A stretch of DNA of 64,000 nucleotides from contig JAIGNY010001459.1 in the NCBI GenBank assembly GCA_020152595.1, positions 2,660,001 to 2,724,000 of the forward strand, written 5' to 3'. Numbering within the stretch: the stretch's first letter is position 1; each line of letters starts with the position of its first letter. Source of the DNA: Chiridota heheva (lineage: Eukaryota; Echinodermata; Holothuroidea; Apodida; Chiridotidae). Below, one piece after another: positions 13,196-64,000 of this stretch. A model generated the notes under the pieces. That model ran no database searches. It worked only from the letters and a program-made list of their open reading frames with translations, and had not been told where the DNA came from. Position numbers and translations under genes: made by a program.

Positions 13196-13621
13196 TCAGC
13201 AAATTGTCGAGTATTTAGTGTGTTATGGGGTAGAAAATTCATCATTTGTACATCTCATCGAAAAAAAGACAAATACACTGTACTGTGGCTTATAAATAAA
13301 GCAGGGAGTCTCCGGCAAATGTTTACTTGAGTAAAATAAATGTAATTGAGATTTGCGTGTATTTAAAAAAAAAAAAAGGAATTTTTATTAACGGTTCGAA
13401 AGTCGAGGTAGAAGGTGACTTATCTTGAGATGAGTATATAGGTTGCCATAACACTAGGAACAGCTGTTCCCTACACCCCCGGACGAGGTGAGTCATTGCA
13501 CTAAAGTGGGTGGACAAAACATGTATATTGACGCACCTCTCAGTCACTTAGGTGACTGACATTTTTTGTGAAATGATTTATCCCAAATCAATCACCTCTG
13601 TACAAAGTAATGGGTCTGAAG

Positions 13622-16569
13622 TAGTGTTGTCACGGCATGGCTCTATTACGTATCGATTATCGTGGAGAAAAATATTGCTATGTATCGATTATTGTGGAGA
13701 AAAATATATCGTATATTGCGATACTTTTCAAGAAAACTGACTTCCGACACACTAACGTTATATGATCATGGAGTTATAATTTACTCCATAATATGATGAA
13801 CGCAAGAAAAAATGTTTTGCAGATCTAGCAGACGACATGAACACGTTACTTACGTTCATCACGCACGTGTTTGGTAATTCAGCGTGACCATGAATCTTCG
13901 AAGTGAGAGCCTGAGTGGCACATTCTGGACCAATTTTTGGGTGTTTTTGCCAAGTTGCATCCATGTGCCAGTGTGGTGTGGCGGAGCACGATTTTTAATT
14001 AGGTGTTTTTACGGTTTCACGATTATTTTGCATGTTTTTATTGGCCTAAACTTGACTTTTAGATTTAGTACCGTAACAATAGAATTGTAAAGTACGAAAT
14101 AGCCTAGCCTAGCCTAGTTGTGAGAAAATATCTTAGTTGAGTATTAGTTTTTGGTGTGCATGCGAGGCATTTATGCGAACCTATGTAATGGCGATTACGT
14201 CCGTCCAGCCGTCCACAGATTTGTCCTGAGATTTCCTCAGAAATGTTAAAGTTTTTTGAAAATTCCTCAGAAAATGTTAAAGTTTCTTCAGAGCTCCTCA
14301 GAAAAAGTTAAAGTTTCTTTAGATATCCTTATGGAAGGTTAGAATTTCCTTATAAGATGTTAACATTTTTCAGAGATACTTAAGGCAGGATTAAAGACTA
14401 GTTCCTTAAAAAGTCTACAAAACATTTGATATTTTCTTAGAAGATAACTGTAAAGTGATATAATTTTCCAATATTCTTTAGATATCCTCAAGTCTCTCTT
14501 GTAGCACTTGAGATTTAAAATCCTTAAAATTCTTCAAAATATTTGGGCACCAACAGTTGTATCAGGCATGATTTTTTAAACTCCCTTCATTATTGTGCTC
14601 ATTTGCATAAAGTTGCTACAGTATATGACCTGATCAGACTTTTTTATTTAGTATGCTTGGTCAGGGAGTGTGACAGGATGTGATTGCATATAAACATAGG
14701 GAGAGATGCCATGTGGGACATGGATGGGGGCCATGAGGGACATATGATATAATATGTACCATGTTGTATACACCAAGGGCTATATCAGGCATAATTATTT
14801 GACTCCACCTTTTTTTCTTATTTAACAACTCAATCGCTTATAAGTTATATGAACTGACACTTTAATACATAGTATGCTCAATCAGGGACTGTTATAGCTA
14901 GGATGGGACTTTTTATGGAGCTTATGGGACGTCATGTGAGAAATAGGGTGGGATGCCATGTGGGATGCCATGTGGGACATGGGGTGGGCTACCATGTGAG
15001 ACATGGGGTGGGATGCCATGTGGAACAGGGTGGAATGCCATGTAGGATATGTGGTGGAATGCCATGCAGGACATAGGGTGGATTGCCATGGGATGGAATG
15101 TCATGTGGGACATGGGATGTCATGTCAGCATGGCGTCTCACTCCATTTCAACAATTCATTTGCATATAAGTTATTATATGAACTGACACTTTCATACATA
15201 GTATGCTCAATCAGGGACTGATAGCTAGCATGAGACTCATTATGGAGCCTATGGGATGTCATGTGGGACATGGGGTGGGATGCCATGTGGGACATGGGGT
15301 GGGATGCCGTGTGGAACGGTAGAATACCATGTGGGACATGGTGGGATGCCACGAGTAACACAGAGTGTGACAGGTTGTGATGCCATGTGTGACATAAGGT
15401 AGGATGCTGTGTGTGACATAAGGTGGGATGCCATGTGTGACATAGGGTAGGAGGCTATGTGGGACATAGGGTGAGAGGCCATGGGAACATGGGATGTGAT
15501 GCCATGTGGGACATGAAGTAGGATGTCATTGGGACATTGGGAGGGATGCTATGTGGAACATGGTGGGATGCCATGTGGAACATCAGGTGGGAAGCCACTG
15601 ATGCAGGACACAGGGAGGGATGCCATGTGGGACATAAGGAGAGATGTCATGTGATCAAATGGTTGGATTAATGTGGGACATGTAGGATGGGATTCATGTG
15701 GGTCATAGCATGGGATGCCATGTGGGACATATGGTGGAATGCCATGTGGGACATATGGTGGAATATGCCATGTGAGACACTATGGTGGAAAGCCATGTGG
15801 GAGATATGGTGGAATGCCCTGTGGGACATATTATGGAATGCCATGTGGGACATGGGATGTCATGCGACACATATGGGGTGGGATGCCATGTGGTAGATAT
15901 GGTGGAATGCCATGTGGGACATGGGATGGGATGTCATGTGGGACACGGGATAGGATGCCATGTGGGACATGGGGTGGGATGCCATGTGGGTCATAGGATG
16001 GGATGCCCTGTGGGTCATAGGATGGGATGCCCTGTGGAACATGTGGTGGAATGCCATGTGGGACATGGGATGTCATGTGGGACATGGGGTGGGATGCCTT
16101 GGGGAGATATGGTGGAATGCCATGTGGGACATGGGATGGGATGTCATGTGGGACATGGGTGGGATGCCATATGGGACATGGGGTAGGATGCCATGTGGGT
16201 TAGGGGTGGGATGCCATATAGGACATGGGGTGGGATGCCATGTGGGACATGGGGTGGGAAGCCATGTGGGACATGGGGTGGGATGCCATGTGGGACATGG
16301 GGTGGGATGCCATGTGGGACATGGGGTGGGAAGCCATGTGGGACATGGAGTGGGATGCCATGTGGGACATGGGATGCCATGTGGGACTTAAGTGTGAGAT
16401 GCCATTTTAATAATTGGCCGGATTATATGATATGGGTGTCAATTTGCATGAGCATGCGAACCATGACGGTATTTACTGTTCTAGTTGGTATTGTGATATG
16501 TCGCAAGATGCATATTTCATGTCGTGGTAAAAGAGATATTGCGATAATCGATATGTCATGACAGCACTA
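13622..16569. mobile_element. Non-autonomous hAT-type DNA transposon (2,948 bp) carrying an internal minisatellite
   Basis: The element starts TAGTGTTGTCACGGCAT and ends with the matching inverted terminus ATGTCATGACAGCACTA, continuing inward with cgattatcg on both sides. It is flanked by a perfect 8-bp duplication, gtctgaag, at 13614-13621 and 16570-16577. An 8-bp TSD with TAG.G-type ends is diagnostic of the hAT superfamily. No transposase is present. Its ends and roughly 530 bp of left interior are shared, in inverse orientation, with the 591-bp element at 56991-57581. That sibling lacks the ~2.3-kb insert (about 14155-16480) that holds the 24-bp array. Confidence 0.9.
14700..16395. repeat. 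24-bp minisatellite ('ggatgccatgtgggacatgg...') with interspersed ~130-bp spacer copies
   Basis: Units of ggatgccatgtgggacatgg plus ggtg repeat from about 14920 to 15115 and from 15245 to 16395, with weaker units near 14705-14740. Related spacer segments (aactgacactttaatacata, agtatgctcaatcaggga) occur near 14580-14700, 14775-14910 and 15130-15240, giving a higher-order arrangement. The 24-bp period leaves long frames open on both strands; these Met/Trp/Cys/His-rich frames are not genes. Confidence 0.93.
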
Positions 16570-16735
16570 GTCTGAAGTAGATTGACCCACTCCAAGTCAC
16601 TCTGGTGACTGACAATTTGGTACAATGACGCACATCACTATTTCATATGTTAATGACTCACCTTTGACTGATGTTGCCAGGGGTAGTAGGGGGGAGTCAT
16701 ACAACTGACAAGTGCATTTCTAATTACTGTAGGCC

Positions 16736-19534
16736 TACAGTATTAAAAATGTATTGTCATTTCTAATTTATTTAATTTTTTTGGTTGAACAAAATTGTAA
16801 TAATTTGTTTTATGCGAGGGCTCTAGATTTGGATTGCTCCCTGTGGCTATTGTGCTGAAGGTAAGCAATCTTAACCAGAGTGACTTGCTAACTCCTGTTT
16901 TTTTTTTTTTTTTTTTTTTTTTTTCACAGACAACAATGAGGTCTATAACAAAAAGCATCTAAAGTGCATACAAAATTCTTTTCATACTTTAAACAAAAGT
17001 AATCACAACAATAATGGGCTAAATCGCACATAGCGGGCAAATCTGGTAGAAAACCATCTCGTCTGCATGTTTAGTGTGTAAGGTATCACTTAATCAGAAC
17101 TTCTGTGCTGGATTAAACTCGAGGTAGCTGAAAGTGTTAAGTCGCGTATCTTCTTACTGCAACTCCTTCGCTCTGAATCTCTGATTGAGAGTATGAATGA
17201 TTACATACATACAACATTTAAACACTTTAGCAAAGTCAATGGGCTTCAATGAGTGTTTTCTATCGAAATTTAGGGCAACTTGATTTTGATATGAAGACTT
17301 CCATATTTTAACCTAAAAATCAGGACACGAAAACTTAAATTTGTTTTACACTTTGTAAATATACTTCCCTATGGAAAGTATTATCACATCTCATGGCCTG
17401 CATGGGATGATTTATGCAAATAATTCAATTGTTATACACATTTTTTGTTCAAAAATAAAGTTTCAACACATTGTTTGTCACAAGTAAGGGTCTCACATTA
17501 AACCCATTTTGACAAAAAGAATAAACTACAAGCTTCTCACCTCACATACAAAGCCATCCATGGTCTTGCTCCAAATTATATTTTTTCCAATCAATAAGGA
17601 GATTGGTTTGAGTAACAAAAATATTGACATATTTTGAGTGCATATCTGAATACTTTATGTATCTTTTAAGTATGGTTTTTGCAGCCTTGAGCTTATATAA
17701 AAATGTATTATTATTATTATTATTATTATTGTTTGGGTCTTTTTTGACAAAAACGAGAACGCATATAAGCATTTTTTATGATCACACCATTGTGCATACT
17801 ACGTGCGAGTTACTTATGTACTTGTACAATTTGTATGTATTAATATTATTAAAGAAAAAAGGCGTTGAGGTAGTCAAATTCGAATAAATTTAGGTAATGT
17901 GCAACAACGCAATTGTCACATTTTTAAACAATCACGCAGTGTGATTTTTGTTGTATCTGCACCCGTTTTGGCCCCTCCTTTTTCAAGGTGTACACACGCG
18001 TTTGCAACATTAGTTGCAACGCTATCATCCTGTGCCCAAGACACTGAATTTCTTCCAGAGAATTGACCATTTTTACTCTTTTTCACAGAGAATTTGGGAA
18101 ATTGACCAGAATGTAAGTTGAAATATGTTGTTCAGCTTTTATGTTTGTGTGGTTACATTAGACAAAAGTTGAGGGCATGGGTCTTAATTTTCATGCTCTT
18201 TTGTGACTGTACTGTAAGAGAGGTTATGTATTTGCGTTCGTGTCTACTAAGCCAAGGTTTGAGCCAGAAATATTAATAAACTATGCCCTGCATAGAAAAT
18301 AGATCCTTTATCGTTTACTGAATTAAATGAAAATGCACATCCATAGTATACAAGACAATTTGACCCTCGTTAAGCCCTTATCAAATAAACATAGTATATT
18401 GCGGTAGAGAATTGTGGTCTTTCATTCATAATATGATTTATAGTTGGATATGTTAAAACAATTGATTAACATTTTACAGCAAAACTGCAATTTTATACAG
18501 AAGGCAGTAACATATTATGAGTTTTTTTGTAATGCTGGACTGTGTTACACCAGCTTTGCTGTAATTTTTATGAAGTATTGAAGTAAGAATGTGTGAATTT
18601 TCATTCATGTCGGCATTCATTATGACACTGAAAATTGAGGGCACCAAATTTGTATTACGTGTTTCTGTATAAATCCCATTGACTTTTATTTTACCAAACA
18701 TTCAAAATTTCCAATGGGAAATTTCTTCAAATTAAAATGGGGAAACTTTGTAGAGAGAATCTGATATAGGTGTAGTAAATGTATGTAGGTAGTTAAAGCA
18801 GGCAGTTTTCTTTTTCTAGGTTTAGGCCTATTAATATTCATCCTTCCTTTTCAATCAAGAAATGACCATTTTCATTTAATGTCTTATGTTTTGCCGCTGT
18901 GTGCCAGTAGGCAATTGGCTTTGAGGCTTTTGCACAAGTGAGGCTCACTTAATTTTTATCTACACGAATGTAAAATAGATGACTTGCTCCTTCCTTATCG
19001 TTAAACGGTAGGAGATGCATAAATTAGTGTCCTTAGTGATAGCTATCAAACTACTGTTCGGAAATTATAATAAAGCATGATGCAGAATTAAATTGTAAAA
19101 TAAAGGTTTACTTTAGAAGTGGCTCCTTATTTCTGTCAATAGAACTCATATCCTTAGAATAACACTAACAGGGTACTTCTGCGGTTGAGTTGTTTACACC
19201 ACCTTCAGAAGTATACAGCCACTCACTTCCAATGTTGACCAAGAAAGCTCATAAAAAATTGTCACTCACTCTGCTCTCTTGAATATTAGTTTTCTAAATT
19301 ATCAGTAAAAATGTATGGAAACTTGTATTTTCTGTGGAAAAAATTTTAACTGTATTGGAGCAGAAAAAATTAATACGAAAATGTGGATGGACCAGTTTGA
19401 ATCGTGCGCAAGGATTTTCAACCTTGACACGCACTAACGTGGAAGTTCAGCAACATTAGGTGTATTGTTAAAAATTCTCAGCATTCAGCAATTACACAAA
19501 TTAATAGAAATTCTCAGCAATCAGCAATTACACA
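16736..19534. other. No gene seen; simple repeats and a retroelement 3' tail
   Basis: About 2.8 kb of AT-rich sequence. It holds a poly-T run at about 16898-16924, a (TTA)n run at about 17703-17731 and a short piece resembling a retroelement 3' end (gaccctcgttaagcccttat at about 18362). No coding exon, tRNA or other RNA gene could be recognised. Confidence 0.5.
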
Positions 19535-19850
19535 AAAAATTAGAGGCATCTGGACCTCTCTAGGTTTTTATGCATCAACTGTTCTCAAAAAAGTATAAAA
19601 GATACTGTCTGGGCTTGTGAATAGTTCAGTTGGCTAGTAAAAAGCAAGGCTTAAGGAAGCACAACTGGTTGGTTACTGATAAACCCATGCTAATTTAGAG
19701 CATTGCCTTGACTGATATTAAGAATAAGATAAAACCACATGAATATTCAAATCAGTCTGCCATTTCAAACATAACATATTTAGCATATACTGTATTGAAC
19801 CAAAACATAAAATTGTCTTGACATTCCAATGCCAAAAAAGGAACACGTCA
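19535..19850 (-). repeat. Interspersed repeat family Z, copy 1
   Basis: Its reverse complement matches 33620-33910. Shared landmarks are the tggcattgg...gtcaaggca stretch, gctctaaattaac.aagc and gagaggtc. The family is non-coding and of unknown class. Confidence 0.6.
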
Positions 19851-20044
19851 TTTGCATACAAATTAATTTTAATTTTATCCCCAACTTCATATTAAAAATA
19901 TGTTTTATAGTACTTCTTGGAGTCTGCAGTGGCAAAATTCAAGAACAAAATGTATAGAATTTAGTCAAAAAATTGTGTCTAATTTTTGTTATCTTATTTG
20001 AGTGGGAAAAATTATGATAAAAATAGAAAATATCTTATCAAAAT

Positions 20045-20580
20045 GAAGTATTTTGTACCTACAAAATGGAGCATTTTAAACCAACAAAATGAAGCATTTT
20101 GTACCTACAAAACGGAGCATTTTGTACCTACAAAACGTAACATTTTGGACCTACAAAATGGAGCATTTTGTACCTACAAAATGGAGCATTTTGCACCTAC
20201 AAATTAGAGCATTTTGCACCTACCAAATGGAGCATTTTGCACCTACCAAATGGAGCATTTTGCACCTACCAAATGGAGCATTTTGCACCTACCAAATGGA
20301 GCATTTTGCACCTACAAAAGGGAGCATTTTGCACCTACAAAATGGAGCATTTTGGACCTACAAAATGGAAAATTTTAGACCTACAAAATTGAGCAATTTG
20401 GACCTACAAAATGGAGCATTTTGGATCTACAAAATGGAGCATTTTGGACCTACAAAATGGAGCATTTTGGACCTACAAAATGGAGCATTTTGGACCTACA
20501 AAATGGAGCATTTTGGACCTACATAATAGAGTATCTTGGACCCACAAAATAGAGCATATGGAGCATTTTGTACCCACAAA
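20045..20580. repeat. 23-bp minisatellite ('acctacaaaatggagcattt...'), about 23 copies
   Basis: Tandem units of acctacaaaatggagcattt plus tgg/tgt/tgc run with little length variation. A central block uses the 'accaaatgg' variant (about 20220-20310), showing local homogenisation. The array lies upstream of the PRRC2 start codon, probably in a 5' intron. Confidence 0.95.
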
Positions 20581-20983
20581 ATGGCCCAAATCCCAGATCC
20601 TGTGGGGGTTTTGCCCCTTGGACCCCACCAAGGGCCCTTAATTTGCCCCCTGGAGAACATGCCGTTAAGCGCACGCAATTCCTAGGCACCATGTGATTTT
20701 AATAACAATCTGGTGTGACCAATTTTGGCCCACCCCAAAAATCCCCCCTTGGATTGCAAAGTGGTAATCTGTATGAATAAGAGACATATTTCCCCATGTT
20801 TGGAGACAAGTGAAAATTCCTTGAAGGAGGCCCTGCGGGGTTATAACTGCCGAAATCGTAGAATATTTACAGCTCTGGGGCTAGCGGACTCTTATTGGTA
20901 AACTTCTTATACAGTAGTGATTACAGTATACTGTAGTAAGACACCTAGATTTGACCAGTCTGTTTTCTTCTTTTTCTCATTAG

Positions 20984-62324
<41,341 letters not shown>

Positions 62325-62636
62325 GTACCTAGGATTTCTGCGAGCACAAAAATATTGCTGCCTATTTTCCTAGTAGCCTTATATGTATAGTATAGGGTAA
62401 AGCGCCCTAAACCTTTTGGCACTGAGAATGTGGTCTCTTCCCCATGTGCATGTGTGACGAAGATCACAACTTGATCATGTAACAAATTAATGTTTAAAGA
62501 GTAAGGGTGTTAATGTTGAGTCGTGATTTGGTTTCTGCATGCAAATTAGGAGAATGTACCCCATTTGGTGCGAAACTATGCTACCCAATAAATGGATTAA
62601 TGAATACAAGTGTGAGAAAAGTCCCTTTAGCATCAC

Positions 62637-62719
62637 AAGTGTCAAATGATGTTACACGGATTCCGAGCAGTTTGTCTGCAGGGTTGACATCTATCCATCA
62701 CCCATGACTGATGACACAT
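62637..62719 (+). ncRNA. Candidate intronic box C/D snoRNA, copy 3 (intron 18)
   Basis: Box C ATGATGT (62646-62652) and box D CTGA (62708-62711) are kept. The stem is shortened to GTGTCA (62639-62644) with TGACAC (62712-62717), and the D' position reads CCGA instead of CTGA. The interior is otherwise the same as copies 1 and 2, so this may be a weaker or decaying paralogue. Confidence 0.5.
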
Positions 62720-62887
62720 ACAGTTAATATTCAGTTTGAAAGACCAGATTTATGTACAGTGGGTAAAACAATACCCTGCTGATGGACATTTGGCCAATAA
62801 TTATTTACATTTTGGACATTTATAATGGACATATGTACAATAAGCATTTACATTTTCTCAATTGGTGTATTGGTGACCACATGCATC

Positions 62888-63650
62888 AAGTGTCACATCT
62901 TGCTTCAAGTGTCACATCTTGCTTCAAGTGTCACATCTTGCTTCAAGTGCTTGCTTCAAGTGTCACATCTTGCTTCAAGTGTCACATCTTGCTTCAAGTG
63001 TCACATCTTGCTTCAAGTGTCACATCTTGCTTCAAGTGTCACATCTTGCGTCAAGTGTCTCATCTTGCGTCAAGTGTCATCTTGCTTCAAGTGTCACATC
63101 TTGCTTCAAGTGTCACATCTTGCTTCAAGTGTCACATCTTGCTTTAAATGTCACATCTTGCTTCAAGTGTCACATCTTGCTTCAAGTGTCACATCTTGCT
63201 ACAAGTGTCACATCTTGCTTCAAGTGTCACATCTTGCTTCAAGTGTCACATCTTGCTTCAAGTGTCACATCTTGCTTCAAGTGTCACATTTTGCGTCAAG
63301 TTTCACATCTTGCTTCAAGTGTCACATCTTGCTTCAAGTATCACATCTTGCTTCAAGTGTCACATCTTGCTTCAAGTGTCACATCTTGCGCCAAGTGTCA
63401 CATCTTGCGCCAAGTGTCACACATTGCGCCAAGTGTCACACATTGCGCCAAGTGTCACACCTTGTGCCAAGTGTCACACCTTGTGCCAAGTGTCACACCT
63501 TGCGCCAAGTGTCACACCTTGCGCCAAGTGGCACACATTGCGCCAAGTGTCACACCTTGCGCCAAGTGTCACACCTTGCGCCAAGTTTTACACCTTGCGT
63601 CAAGTGTCACACCTTGCGTCAAGTGTCACCTTGCGTCAAGTGTATCACGT
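62888..63650. repeat. 19-bp minisatellite (acatcttgcttcaagtgtc), about 40 copies in two sub-domains
   Basis: The left domain (to about 63385) uses catcttgcttcaag and the right domain uses cattgcgccaag or caccttgcgccaag, with one homogenised block each. The period is 1 modulo 3 and stops are absent, so all forward frames stay open; the long Cys/Ser/His frames are not genes. It is followed by a small atgcatttgcatat repeat (about 63677-63740). 63740-64000 shows nothing else. Confidence 0.96.
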
Positions 63651-64000
63651 CTTGTTCCTCTATGAATTTCAATTTTGCATATATGCATTTGTATATAGAC
63701 ATTTGCAAATATGCATTTGCATATATGCATTTGCATATGCTACAATTAAGGTACCTAGATGCATTCTGAGTGAGCTTAAATATTACAAAAACTGCTCATT
63801 ATAATGGTATTCTGATATTGCTAGTATAAGCTTAAAGACTCACACCATTTTGGCCCTGAGAGATGGTTATTCTTTTCATTTGCTGGTGGAAAAAAGATCA
63901 TAGCAAGATTATTTTACGCATTAAAGGCTGATGATGAGTCATGATTTGGTTTACACATAAGTATGTGGAGGATGTACCCCCTTAGGGTGGCGAGAATGTG

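Larger units (their letters stand above)
13480..16735 (+). repeat. Interspersed repeat family Y, copy 3, interrupted by the hAT element
   Basis: The left part (13480-13621) has attgacgcacc and aggtgactgacatttttt. The right part (16570-16735) has ggtgactgacaatttgg, caatgacgcac and gtcatacaactgacaagtgc. The hAT element at 13622-16569 lies between them, so this copy is the older insertion. Confidence 0.55.

Noticed and set aside
14922-16561. Met/Trp/Cys/His-rich reading frames on both strands
   Set aside because: They follow the 24-bp minisatellite (a multiple of 3 with few stops) and stop where the array stops.
62782-63804. 314-residue Cys/Ser/His-rich frame
   Set aside because: The 19-bp array keeps all frames open; no signal peptide or domain outside the repeat.

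Overview
This window looks like a piece of a repeat-laden metazoan nuclear genome. It is AT-rich, with long GT-AG introns, many TIR transposons, non-LTR retrotransposon debris and at least fifteen unrelated minisatellite arrays. Non-LTR families of the CR1-like, RTE-like and RNase H-bearing kinds, plus short runs of taggcctaggcc type, suggest a marine invertebrate, most likely an echinoderm such as a sea cucumber. The species call is inference.

Only one protein-coding gene can be supported: a PRRC2 (BAT2 / proline-rich coiled-coil 2) orthologue on the + strand. Eighteen coding exons run from the start codon at 21058 to 62324, with phase-consistent splice sites throughout except for one 1-base frameshift inside the large exon 48766-51512. 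About 2,150 codons lie in the window. The C-terminus lies beyond the right edge, and the 5' non-coding exon(s) and promoter were not identified with confidence. PRRC2 proteins are large, disordered, RG-rich cytoplasmic proteins linked to stress granules and translation.

Layout: 1-2496 is a GAA/TTC triplet array. 3150-21000 is upstream (or 5' intron) sequence made of CR1-like and RTE-like pseudogenes, several interspersed-repeat families and a 2.9-kb non-autonomous hAT element with an internal 24-bp minisatellite. From 21058 rightward the PRRC2 introns carry arrays with 17, 19, 22, 23, 27, 28, 32, 40, 44 and 45-bp units, further hAT and TTAA-flanked (piggyBac-type) MITEs, two foldback elements, and a non-LTR pseudogene split by a 3.7-kb TIR-bounded insertion.

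Two observations stand out. First, three nearly identical 83-nt sequences in introns 15, 16 and 18 of PRRC2 have the architecture of intronic box C/D snoRNAs (terminal stem, box C, D' and box D). Vertebrate PRRC2 genes are known snoRNA hosts. Second, two minisatellites lie precisely inside TIR elements (hAT at 13622-16569, TTAA-type at 46610-47154). In both cases an unexpanded sibling copy is present in the same window, so minisatellite birth inside a MITE can be read directly.
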